Notes under the pieces: model-generated
Databases searched by the model: none
Told to the model about the DNA's origin: nothing
The model's input: the letters and a program-made list of their open reading frames with translations, nothing else
Translations under genes and position numbers: made by a program
Part shown: piece after piece, positions 53,189 to 61,293 of the stretch
Position numbering within the stretch: position 1 is the first letter of the stretch
How the letters are laid out: every line of letters starts with the position of its first letter
From: Agaribacillus sp965228415
GTDB taxonomy: Bacteria; Bacteroidota; Bacteroidia; Cytophagales; Cyclobacteriaceae
Direction: 5' to 3'
Length of the DNA stretch: 64,000 bases
Assembly (NCBI GenBank): GCA_965228415.1
Contig: OZ245814.1
Span: 2,728,001 to 2,792,000, forward strand

Positions 53189-55057
53189 TTATTCTGAAAA
53201 CTGAAGATTGAAAAGATTGTGATGCCTGATGCGCATGAGATTATTTTCGTCATTTTCATATAGTGATTCAATCTTTTTCTTAAAACTCCAAATGGTATTT
53301 CTCCGCAGTTCCAGGATTTCAGACAATTCATCGAGCGTATAAGTCTGCTGATTATTGAGAGTGACATACAGAATATAAAATGCTTTCTCAATAGGAAATT
53401 TCAAACGATGAAAGACTGTATTGCTGGTTACCGATTCATCATAGCCACACTTGGTACATCTTCTTGAAAACTTTGTGCTTCCTTTGGAATATTTTTGATG
53501 CGAACATTTCAGGCAGGAAAAACCATTATCCCATTTTAATCGATCAAGAAACTTAAAGCAGCTAATTTTATCCGGAAAAATCTCATTAAACTGCTCCAAA
53601 GTAAGATTTCTGTTGATCAGTCTGTCCTGCAGAATTTCTTTGATGTTGTTTTTCAGCTTCCAGTTGTCAAGGTCAAGGAGTGAGTTTATCTTATTAATTT
53701 CGGTTGTCTGATCATAAAGCTTGGCATTACTTTCCTCCAGCAACCGGTTTTTCTGTTGCAATTCTTCTGTACGCTTCTGAATACGCGCTTCCAATTCCCT
53801 GTTGACCTTATCTTTTAGTTTTTCATTGGTCTGATGTTGGATTATGATCCTTTTAAGCGCTCTGTCGCGATTAGACTTTAAAATTCTGACGCGATCACTT
53901 AAAGCAAAGGACAGGAACAACATCTCCAGCAGGAATGAAATATGCAGGCTATAGTACGACATAATACCTATTGGAATTATCGACAAGTTGACCATGGCCT
54001 TGACAAAAAAGCCTATAAACATAATGCCGTATGCTATCACAAAAAACCTTGCCGGCTTATATCCTCGTATCCACACGTGAATACTCGCATAAAAAATAGT
54101 TAATAGTGGAATGATTTCTATATTTCTAAGCTGAAAAAGCGAGTGGTCAAAAAACAGTGTGTAAAGGAAAAGAGATGATCTCAGAACAATAATAACATCT
54201 AATACTTTATGGATCTTTGGAGCACGTACCTTGGTATTCAGAAACTTTTTGCCAAACATAAGTGCCCAGAACATCACGGAAAAAAGTGAAACACCGTAGG
54301 CAATTTGATTCCATTGAGGCGCATCTGACCAAAGATATTGATAGGCTATCCCATCGACACAAGTAGCATATATACCTACGCTCAGAATATAAAAATTATA
54401 GAACAGGTATTTTATTTCCCTGATTGCAAAATAAATAAAGATATTATACAAACTTATAATCAGGATCATACCATAGAAGAAGCCATATAGTATGTACTCG
54501 TTCAGGGAATAGTTGATAAACCGATCGATTGTCTTGATCGCGACCCTTAGATCGGCATAGGCATGGGATTTTATCTTGAAGAAATAGGTTTGTTTGCCGG
54601 ATAATCGCGGGTCTACCAGTAGTTCAAAATTTTTATGGGGAATGGCCTTCTGGTCAAAGGGCCTGTAATCACCAAAAACCAATGGGTTGTAATCTCCATT
54701 AACGGTCGGTTCATATATATACAGCAGGTCGATGGTTTGATCATAGAATTCGATAACCCAGATATCTTTACTGGAATCGGGAATCACCAGATCAATTTTG
54801 ACCCAGTAGCTGGAGCTGGTATTATAGTGAGAGGGCTGAAAAGCGCTATTTACCCGAAATAATTCCGGGCGATCCTTTATATCCGCCAGTGTTAAGCTAT
54901 TGGTTTTATCTTCGTAATAAGAAAGGTCATTGGCCATAATAACCTTTTCGCTAACATCTTCCAGCCAGATAGGTCGCTGAGCCGCAGTCCTTTGGATTGC
55001 GAAAACAGACAACAAACCAAGTAAAAGAAACAAATGCTTTGGACTACAAATTTTCAT
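53189..55057 (-). CDS. 7TM-DISM receptor fused to IS1595-type DNA-binding domain
   Basis: The 622-residue protein combines: signal peptide (1-26), an extracytoplasmic DISMED2-like sandwich (about 30-180), seven membrane helices of the 7TM-DISM type (about 187-388), a coiled coil (about 395-465), then a segment matching the N-terminal part of IS1595 transposases (about 486-600). That segment has a zinc ribbon with Cys515, Cys518, Cys534 and Cys537 (CLKC, CTKC) and the helix-turn-helix region YTLDELSEILELRRNTIWSF. The DDE nuclease domain that follows in transposases is absent. 7TM-DISM proteins usually carry kinase, cyclase or other signalling outputs. I infer a membrane-bound one-component regulator of PUL 2, whose susC lies 270 bp downstream on the same strand. 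Confidence 0.82.
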   Translation of the reverse strand: MKICSPKHLFLLLGLLSVFAIQRTAAQRPIWLEDVSEKVIMANDLSYYEDKTNSLTLADIKDRPELFRVNSAFQPSHYNTSSSYWVKIDLVIPDSSKDIWVIEFYDQTIDLLYIYEPTVNGDYNPLVFGDYRPFDQKAIPHKNFELLVDPRLSGKQTYFFKIKSHAYADLRVAIKTIDRFINYSLNEYILYGFFYGMILIISLYNIFIYFAIREIKYLFYNFYILSVGIYATCVDGIAYQYLWSDAPQWNQIAYGVSLFSVMFWALMFGKKFLNTKVRAPKIHKVLDVIIVLRSSLFLYTLFFDHSLFQLRNIEIIPLLTIFYASIHVWIRGYKPARFFVIAYGIMFIGFFVKAMVNLSIIPIGIMSYYSLHISFLLEMLFLSFALSDRVRILKSNRDRALKRIIIQHQTNEKLKDKVNRELEARIQKRTEELQQKNRLLEESNAKLYDQTTEINKINSLLDLDNWKLKNNIKEILQDRLINRNLTLEQFNEIFPDKISCFKFLDRLKWDNGFSCLKCSHQKYSKGSTKFSRRCTKCGYDESVTSNTVFHRLKFPIEKAFYILYVTLNNQQTYTLDELSEILELRRNTIWSFKKKIESLYENDENNLMRIRHHNLFNLQFSE

Positions 55058-55428
55058 ACCCTGAAATCTGACTCAGTACTTTGAATGGATTAAAAATACC
55101 GCTTTTTAACAAAAAGCCTAATGCTCATCATGAAGTTAACGATGTTTTATTAAAATATGACATCACAACCTAACTGGTAAATTACCAAATCTTATGCAAT
55201 AGGAGTATCGGCTGTAAATGAGCCCGTTCGTATTATCGACCTTTATCCCCCACATTATACCAGCCCTGCCCACGGAAAATAATTTTTAAAAATCGTACAA
55301 TTATCTTCGTAGTTTATAGGATATAATCGACATTTCTCGTTACTTTTATATACTTGAAAGTCGACCAGCTATACCGTTGGGGTAGGTGAATTACTTGAGC
55401 ACTTACCTCTTATCGATATATTAAAATC
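55058..55428. other. Divergent intergenic region
   Basis: This 371-bp AT-rich region separates the divergent membrane regulator and 182-residue genes. It must hold promoters for both, but I see no clear palindrome or gene in it. Confidence 0.4.
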
Positions 55429-55977
55429 ATGATTGAATCCGATCAGCATGAAAACCCGATGTGGGTACAAATCACATTATCGGGTATTCACGAATTAAGC
55501 GACTATCAACATGGGGTTCTGGGAATTCTGAAAGAGATTGAGATCGATGAATGTGGGCAGGCATTCAAGGAAGACCTGAAATTAATCCGCCGAATACTCA
55601 ATTACCTGATGGTTGACAATGAATTTGTCTCTCGCAATCAACAATTGATACTACAAAATCCACCGAAATTCAACTTACCGCCTAAAATACAACTGGCCAT
55701 ATCACTCATTAAGGCGGAATTGAAAAATCTAAAGTTTGTTAATGACATGAATCGGCAAGGCATAGATGCCAGCACCGGCTTATGGGATTTCGGCTCGTTG
55801 ATCCTGGGACTTGTTGGCTTTGATAACCAACTTTCCGACGAATTAAGCGAGTGGTATTTTAATTGTCAAAATGACCTTATCGAAACCATTGATCAATGGG
55901 ACGAACAAACTTTCTCAGAACAAGCTTTTTATTTTTACATTAACCTGGAAATCAAAAGGCGGGAAATGCTTGATTGA
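55429..55977 (+). CDS. Unrecognised cytoplasmic protein, 182 residues
   Basis: I recognise no family. The product has no signal peptide or membrane helix, is acidic and mostly helical (KEIEIDECGQAFKEDLKLIRRILNYLMV and IQLAISLIKAELKNLKF), with one more hydrophobic stretch WDFGSLILGLVGFDNQ. It could be a small signalling-associated or immunity-type protein, but there is no context to decide. It is divergent from the regulator gene and followed by 264 bp that contain a weak hairpin (AAATCAGCT...AGCTGGTTT, 56175-56210). Confidence 0.6.
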   Translation: MIESDQHENPMWVQITLSGIHELSDYQHGVLGILKEIEIDECGQAFKEDLKLIRRILNYLMVDNEFVSRNQQLILQNPPKFNLPPKIQLAISLIKAELKNLKFVNDMNRQGIDASTGLWDFGSLILGLVGFDNQLSDELSEWYFNCQNDLIETIDQWDEQTFSEQAFYFYINLEIKRREMLD

Positions 55978-56241
55978 GCTTAACGATGATCATAGGAATT
56001 AACCGCAGGGAAAAGAGTTGATCCCCATTTTGGAAAGTATGTCTTTAGGCAGAAATAAATTATTGGTCAATATTTCGGATGATCGAACGTTAATTATTGT
56101 TACACGGTGTTTCCAACAATCGTGGATCTGAGTTGGCGGGGCTATGAATGAATATAAACAGTGTTCGTGTTGTTAAATCAGCTTTTTCGCATATAAAGCT
56201 TAGCTGGTTTTTTATTATATTCACTACCTAACACTTAACTC

Positions 56242-57066
56242 ATGAAAAAGTACATTTTTTTATTCCCGCTATTATTTACTGCTGCCGCTGCCGCCCAATC
56301 CGATATGGATCCTCTGGCAAAGTCCCGAAAATGGCACCTCAATGCCGCCAGTTTATCATTTGGAGGTACTATTGATACATACAATAATTTAGATATGGCC
56401 TATATGCGCAGCTTTGCCCGTAACAATCAACTTACTAATATCGATCTTTCGGAATACAATCAGGTGGTATATGCCAGCGTTGCCGGCGCAAATGTAGGTT
56501 TAGACATCAGTTTTAAGACCGGTACGGATCGGAATTTACATCTTAACAAATGGCAAAGAGAATGGCAAATTGGTATGGATATACAATTTGACAGGGAAGC
56601 AATGATTGACTACGAAACCAAATCCGACCCACCCTCCTTCACTTCGGTAACTTACTGTATTTTAAATAACGTTATTGATTTAAGAGCAGCATACCTATTA
56701 AAACTAAATACCTATCACCGGTTTTCACCTCACATTGGAATAGGAGGTTCGGTTGGCAAAACTTTCAACAACCGCTTTCTGTTTTTAAACGGTACAGACC
56801 AAAACTTTGATGGTGAGTTAGGCAATTATTTTGGAGACGATACCATTATCAACACCGGCATGACAAGTTTTTTCTATCATGTGACGGTGCCGCTTGGTAT
56901 CGATTATAATTTTGGAAACAATATGGCATTAGGATTAAATTCACAAATAGGTTTGGGACTTGAAAAGATTAAAGGGGGAGATACTTATTTCATTCCTAAT
57001 AATTTCCAGATTGAGCTATCGGTCAAAAGGTATTTCAATTTCCACCAGAGAAGATGGTCGATGTAA
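56242..57066 (+). CDS. Predicted outer-membrane beta-barrel protein
   Basis: The 274-residue protein has a signal peptide (about 1-18, cut near AAAQ) and then many alternating strands ending in aromatic residues (WQIGMDIQFDRE, SPHIGIGGSVGKTF, FFYHVTVPLGIDYNF, GLNSQIGLGLE, IELSVKRYFNF), the pattern of a small outer-membrane barrel of about ten strands. No enzyme motif is seen. It stands alone, with 264 and about 540 bp of noncoding DNA on either side. Function unknown; porin-like or OmpW-like proteins are alternatives. Confidence 0.65.
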   Translation: MKKYIFLFPLLFTAAAAAQSDMDPLAKSRKWHLNAASLSFGGTIDTYNNLDMAYMRSFARNNQLTNIDLSEYNQVVYASVAGANVGLDISFKTGTDRNLHLNKWQREWQIGMDIQFDREAMIDYETKSDPPSFTSVTYCILNNVIDLRAAYLLKLNTYHRFSPHIGIGGSVGKTFNNRFLFLNGTDQNFDGELGNYFGDDTIINTGMTSFFYHVTVPLGIDYNFGNNMALGLNSQIGLGLEKIKGGDTYFIPNNFQIELSVKRYFNFHQRRWSM

Positions 57067-57607
57067 AACCTTCTTTTGGGCAAATAAACATTGCTATAAT
57101 AAGTAAAACGAAGCCGTGGCTATTCGTGATTATTTTTCTAACGATTATGAATTTTGGTGAAAGTGGGTTTTAAATCCTTGTGCATTGTACGTATCGCACG
57201 ATCCCATATATTAAAATATGCCCCAAAATTAATATGAAAGTCCGTCTAATGCAGGTTGTGAAAGGTAACTACATTGGTATATTTAAGTATGGGATTATCC
57301 ATCATTTTTTTGGGAATAATCTCAAACCCGACGTGTCCGCCTACATTGTTGACAAGGCTTATCAGCAAATAAATATCCAATGAAACCGGGATCATTGCAA
57401 TACAAAATCACACGACATATGCCCTTTCCGCTCAATCCCTAAGTTGGCAATCTACCTATTATAAACGGCTTGCAGAGCAAAACAAGGCATTGGTAGATTT
57501 ATGCCTCTGCTTTACATATTGCATTTTCGATTTGTTGTGATAAGGATTAAGTTTAGTTATTGACATCAATGGCAAATATGTTTTTCCAATCCACCTATAA
57601 AAGTCTT
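57067..57607. other. Intergenic region, no gene seen
   Basis: This roughly 540-bp stretch holds no supported gene. A 67-codon frame at 57180-57383 has noncoding composition and no signal sequence. A promoter for the cytochrome and Mo-hydroxylase operon presumably lies near its right end. Confidence 0.4.
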
Positions 57608-57976
57608 ATGCAACGCATATTCATTTACCTGGCACTGGCAATAACCATTTTTTCCTGCCGTTCAAAATCCGAAAAAGAAAGCCTGGCTCATGGACGGGAA
57701 ATCTACATTGCCAATTGTATCAGCTGCCATGGCGATACCGGCAACGGTGTGCCTGGTAAGTATCCGTCTCTGGTAAAAACCAGCCGGATTATAGCCACGC
57801 AGACGCAGCGAGCGGTAAAGCTGATTAAGTACGGTTCGGGTTTCGAAAACGGCATGAGGCCGGTAGCGCTTACGGATAAAGAAATCACTGAGGTAGTCAA
57901 TTACATTCAAAACAGCTGGGGAAACAAAGCCGATTTTATCGCACAGTCTCAGATAAAAACAATCATAAATCAATAG
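57608..57976 (+). CDS. c-type cytochrome lipoprotein
   Basis: I choose the ATG at 57608 (122 residues) because it gives a short lipoprotein signal (MQRIFIYLALAITIFSC, Cys17); earlier ATG or TTG codons only lengthen the n-region. The mature part is one cytochrome c domain: CISCH (Cys37, Cys40, His41) binds haem and Met83 (NGMRPV) is the likely sixth ligand, with a final EVVNYIQNSWG helix. It starts the molybdenum hydroxylase operon, 3 bp before the [2Fe-2S] subunit, and is the natural acceptor passing electrons from the hydroxylase to the respiratory chain. Confidence 0.9.
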   Translation: MQRIFIYLALAITIFSCRSKSEKESLAHGREIYIANCISCHGDTGNGVPGKYPSLVKTSRIIATQTQRAVKLIKYGSGFENGMRPVALTDKEITEVVNYIQNSWGNKADFIAQSQIKTIINQ

Positions 57977-57979
57977 ATC

Positions 57980-58444
57980 ATGGGAAAATATTCATTGACT
58001 GTAAATCAGGAAACTTACACGTTTGAAGTCGCTTCAGACACGCCGTTGTTATGGGTATTAAGGGACACCTTAAAACTATATGGCACCAAATATGGTTGCG
58101 GTATCGGGCAATGTGGTGCCTGTACCGTGCATATCGACGGCCTGCCCTATCGCTCTTGCTGCATTCCCATAGAAAATATCAAAGACCAGTCGATCGTTAC
58201 CATAGAAGGCTTGTCTGAAGATGGTACTCATACGGTGCAACTGGCCTGGCAGGTGGTGGATGTTCCGCAATGCGGATATTGCCAGTCTGGGCAGATCATG
58301 ACGGCAGCGGCACTACTGGATCGTATTCCTCAACCCACCGAGGCCGACATCAACCGGGCTATGAAAGGGAATATTTGCCGCTGTGGCACTTATGCCAGAA
58401 TTAAGGAAGCCATCAAATTAGCTGCGAAAAATATTTCGTCATGA
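57980..58444 (+). CDS. [2Fe-2S] subunit of a Mo-hydroxylase (IorA-like)
   Basis: The 154-residue protein has both iron-sulfur sites of the xanthine-oxidase family: a plant-ferredoxin type cluster (Cys40, Cys45, Cys48, Cys60 in GCGIGQCGACTV) and the four-helix cluster (Cys98, Cys101, Cys133, Cys135 in CGYCQSGQ and CRC). It relays electrons from the molybdenum site to the cytochrome c. It has no signal of its own, so it probably leaves the cytoplasm folded with its Tat-signal partner. Its stop overlaps the next start (ATGA), indicating translational coupling. Confidence 0.93.
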   Translation: MGKYSLTVNQETYTFEVASDTPLLWVLRDTLKLYGTKYGCGIGQCGACTVHIDGLPYRSCCIPIENIKDQSIVTIEGLSEDGTHTVQLAWQVVDVPQCGYCQSGQIMTAAALLDRIPQPTEADINRAMKGNICRCGTYARIKEAIKLAAKNISS

Positions 58445-60651
58445 ACCTATCGAGGAGGAATTTCATAAAGGTCTCTGCGGCGACGGGAAGCGGTATTCTT
58501 TTTAGCTTCCATATACCCATGGCAGCAGACAACACCCCATTTGTTTTTCAGCCCAACCTTTATATTAAAATTTCTTCAGATAATACCATTACACTCAGGA
58601 TCGTTGAGCAGGAACTCGGGCAAGGCATAAGCACGAGCCTTTCCATGTTGCTGGCTGAGGAACTGGAGGTGAACCTGGAAACCATCGAAACTGAATTCAT
58701 CCCTTACGATAAACACCTTCCGGATTATCAAAATGAATTTGGCCTCACCACAGGCGGAAGTGGCTCCATTGTAGGGCGTTGGGAAGCCATGCGGGAGGCC
58801 GGGGCAATTGTTCGCGATATGCTGCTGGAGGCTGCAGCCCTGACCTGGAATACTTCAAAAGAAAATTGCTACGCAAAAAAAAGTTTTATCCATCATCAAA
58901 AAAATAACGAAAGGCTCAGCTACGGCCAACTGGCTGAAAAGGCCGCAAAGCTAACGCCTCCGGAAAAGGCTGTATTAAAAACACCAGAGGCTTACAAAAT
59001 AATTGGCCAGCCCACGCCTGACCTCAAAAACAAGTTTGTGGTCACCGGACAATACAAATACAGCCTGGATGAGGAAGTTCCCGACATGGTATTTGCAGCG
59101 ATCGTGCTATATCCGACCAAAGATGCCAAAATTCAACAATATAATCAGTCAAAAGCATTGGCCGTACCGGGCGTATCCCGAATCGTGGAATTCCCGGCAA
59201 CCCCAAAGAATGCCGCATTTAATGGCTCAGAAGCTGGCCTGGCGGTCATTGCCGATTCTACCTGGGCAGCGATGAAAGGTAAAAAGGCACTGGAGGAAAA
59301 CATAAAATGGGATTATGGGGAGTACGGGAAAAAAGATATGACATCTTTAAGAGAAGATTTTAAACAAGCTTTAAAAGAAGATTTCAAAAGGGGACACCAA
59401 AAAGGCAATGTTGACACGGCATTCAACCGGGAAGTAACTAAAACATTAATCTCGTCTTATGAGAATCCTTATCTCGCTCACGGGTTGATGGAACCGCTAA
59501 ACGCCATTGCGCATGTAAAAAATGATAGCTGTGAAATTTGGGCAGGCTCCCAATCACCTCAGTACACGTGTTATCATTTATCTAAAATTCTGGATATTGC
59601 ATTAGAGCAGTTTACTTTCCACCCTTATCCGTCGGGCGGCGGTTTCGGGCGGCGGTATTTTACAGATTTTGTAACGCAAGCCGCTTTAATTTCCAGGCAG
59701 ATCGGACTTCCGGTAAAAGTCACCTGGACCCGGGAGGATGAAATTCAACATGGGCGGTATCACCCTTTCAGACAGGAACACTACCGCGGTGGGCTGGACA
59801 AAGAAAACAATCTTGTGGCGGCGCATTACCGGGGTATTACCACACACGCCTGGGGAGCCGGTGTTGATCTGCTCTATCACATACCAAACAGGAAAGTGGA
59901 ATTTTCTATTCGGGATTCCCCGGTTCACTTTGGCTCATGGAGAAGTGTTGGCGCCCACATCAGCACTTTTGGAAGAGAATGTTTTATAGATGAAATGGCG
60001 CACTTTGCCGAAAAAGATCCGGTCGAATTCAGAAGGGAATTGTTGCAAAAAACGTTGGATGAAATGACAGATTCCAATGACAACTCCGACCGTACAAAAT
60101 TCAAGAAAAACCAGCTGCCAAGATATCTGAATGTTATGGACACACTGCGTAAAAAAGTCAATTGGGGTAGTGTATTGCCTGAAAATGAAGGTCTTGGAAT
60201 GGCAATAAGCGATTATGGTTACGGCAGGCAGTTCACTAATTGGAGAAGCTCGGTTTGTGGGCAGGTTGCTCACGTGGTTGTAAAAGACGGCATTTGGGAA
60301 GTCAAAAAAATCACGGCGGTGGTTGATTGTGGTACAGTAGTCAATCCAAGCGGGGCCAGAGCGCAGATAGAAGGAAGCATTTATTGGGCACTGTCACCGC
60401 TCATTTATCCCGGAATTGACATCAAAAGGGGTCAGGTCGCGCAATCCAATTTTCACGACTGCAAATTCCTTAGAATTGACGGCGCTCCGGAAATAGACAT
60501 ATCTTTTATTTCCAGCACCGATCATCCAACGGGAATGGGTGAAACAGCGGTACCTACATTGACTCCTGCAATTCTGAATGGAATTTTCGCAGCATCCGGC
60601 ATCAGGGTAAGAAACATTCCTGTGAAAGAATTACGTTATCGCCATGCATAA
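58441..60651 (+). CDS. Tat-exported molybdopterin subunit (IorB-like), copy 1
   Basis: The 736-residue protein begins with a twin-arginine signal (MNLSRRNFIK, Arg5-Arg6) followed by a hydrophobic stretch. The body matches the large subunit of isoquinoline 1-oxidoreductase and aldehyde-dehydrogenase types: EQELGQGISTSL, TTGGSGSIVGRWEAMR, HGLMEPLNAIAHV, SGGGFGRRYFTDF and the C-terminal GMGETAVPTLTPAILNGI, whose Glu is at the position of the catalytic base. The cofactor would be a molybdopterin dinucleotide. The enzyme should oxidise an aldehyde or N-heterocycle in the periplasm. It is coupled to the [2Fe-2S] gene; copy 2 follows after the DUF2911 gene. Confidence 0.92.
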   Translation: MNLSRRNFIKVSAATGSGILFSFHIPMAADNTPFVFQPNLYIKISSDNTITLRIVEQELGQGISTSLSMLLAEELEVNLETIETEFIPYDKHLPDYQNEFGLTTGGSGSIVGRWEAMREAGAIVRDMLLEAAALTWNTSKENCYAKKSFIHHQKNNERLSYGQLAEKAAKLTPPEKAVLKTPEAYKIIGQPTPDLKNKFVVTGQYKYSLDEEVPDMVFAAIVLYPTKDAKIQQYNQSKALAVPGVSRIVEFPATPKNAAFNGSEAGLAVIADSTWAAMKGKKALEENIKWDYGEYGKKDMTSLREDFKQALKEDFKRGHQKGNVDTAFNREVTKTLISSYENPYLAHGLMEPLNAIAHVKNDSCEIWAGSQSPQYTCYHLSKILDIALEQFTFHPYPSGGGFGRRYFTDFVTQAALISRQIGLPVKVTWTREDEIQHGRYHPFRQEHYRGGLDKENNLVAAHYRGITTHAWGAGVDLLYHIPNRKVEFSIRDSPVHFGSWRSVGAHISTFGRECFIDEMAHFAEKDPVEFRRELLQKTLDEMTDSNDNSDRTKFKKNQLPRYLNVMDTLRKKVNWGSVLPENEGLGMAISDYGYGRQFTNWRSSVCGQVAHVVVKDGIWEVKKITAVVDCGTVVNPSGARAQIEGSIYWALSPLIYPGIDIKRGQVAQSNFHDCKFLRIDGAPEIDISFISSTDHPTGMGETAVPTLTPAILNGIFAASGIRVRNIPVKELRYRHA

Positions 60652-60701
60652 GACCATTAATACCAAATAAGATTTAAAGTAATAATCATTAATTAATACC
60701 C

Positions 60702-61271
60702 ATGAAAGTAAATCCACCTGCCTGCGTCCCTAAGATATTATGCTTTATTATCCCTTGTGTGCTATTGTATTCACATCTTTATAGTCAAATTCCGGATGAT
60801 ATGCACAGCCCCCGCTGCAGGATGTATCAAAGAATTGGCATGACGCAAGTGGAGATTTCTTATTCCAGGCCAAGCCTGAAAGGGAGGAGCTTGTATGGTG
60901 GAATCATCGAGGAAGGCAAAGAATGGAGAACGGGCGCCAATGCAGCTACCACCATCCGTTTTGACGATCCCGTGTTAATTAAAGGGAAACCGCTAAAAGC
61001 CGGGATTTATGCACTTTATACCATCCCAAACCGAGACAGCTGGGAAATAATTTTCAATAAAAACATCTATAAGGATCCCTATGAAGGAAGAACCAAAGGG
61101 CTTGATGCCTTGCATCTTAATATCCCGGTTTTATCCATGGATCAACCTGTTGAAACATTCACCATTTCAGTTTCTGATATTTCAAAGGATCATGTCTCAG
61201 CAAGTATTGATTTGATGTGGGAAAATACTTTAGTCAAAATGCCATTGGAAGTACCCAAAAAATGGGGTTAA
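60702..61271 (+). CDS. DUF2911 protein
   Basis: The 189-residue protein has a hydrophobic export signal (about 10-29, cut near YSQ). The rest is a DUF2911 domain: SPRCRMYQRIGMTQVEISYS, then GRSLYGGIIEEGKEWRTGAN, LKAGIYALYTIPN and WEIIFNK. DUF2911 is common in Bacteroidota and has no assigned function. Its place between two Mo-hydroxylase subunits, 50 and 22 bp from them, suggests a role in that system, such as assembly or cofactor access, but this is only a guess from position. Confidence 0.85.
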   Translation: MKVNPPACVPKILCFIIPCVLLYSHLYSQIPDDMHSPRCRMYQRIGMTQVEISYSRPSLKGRSLYGGIIEEGKEWRTGANAATTIRFDDPVLIKGKPLKAGIYALYTIPNRDSWEIIFNKNIYKDPYEGRTKGLDALHLNIPVLSMDQPVETFTISVSDISKDHVSASIDLMWENTLVKMPLEVPKKWG

Positions 61272-61293
61272 CAAAAACACTTAATTCAAAATT

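Noticed and set aside
53189..53602. IS1595-type insertion sequence
   Set aside because: The zinc ribbon and HTH are in frame with the 7TM receptor, there is no DDE nuclease domain, and I see no terminal inverted repeats. It is treated as part of the regulator.
57180..57383. 67-codon gene on the + strand
   Set aside because: It has random-looking composition, no ribosome-binding context and no similarity to anything I recognise.
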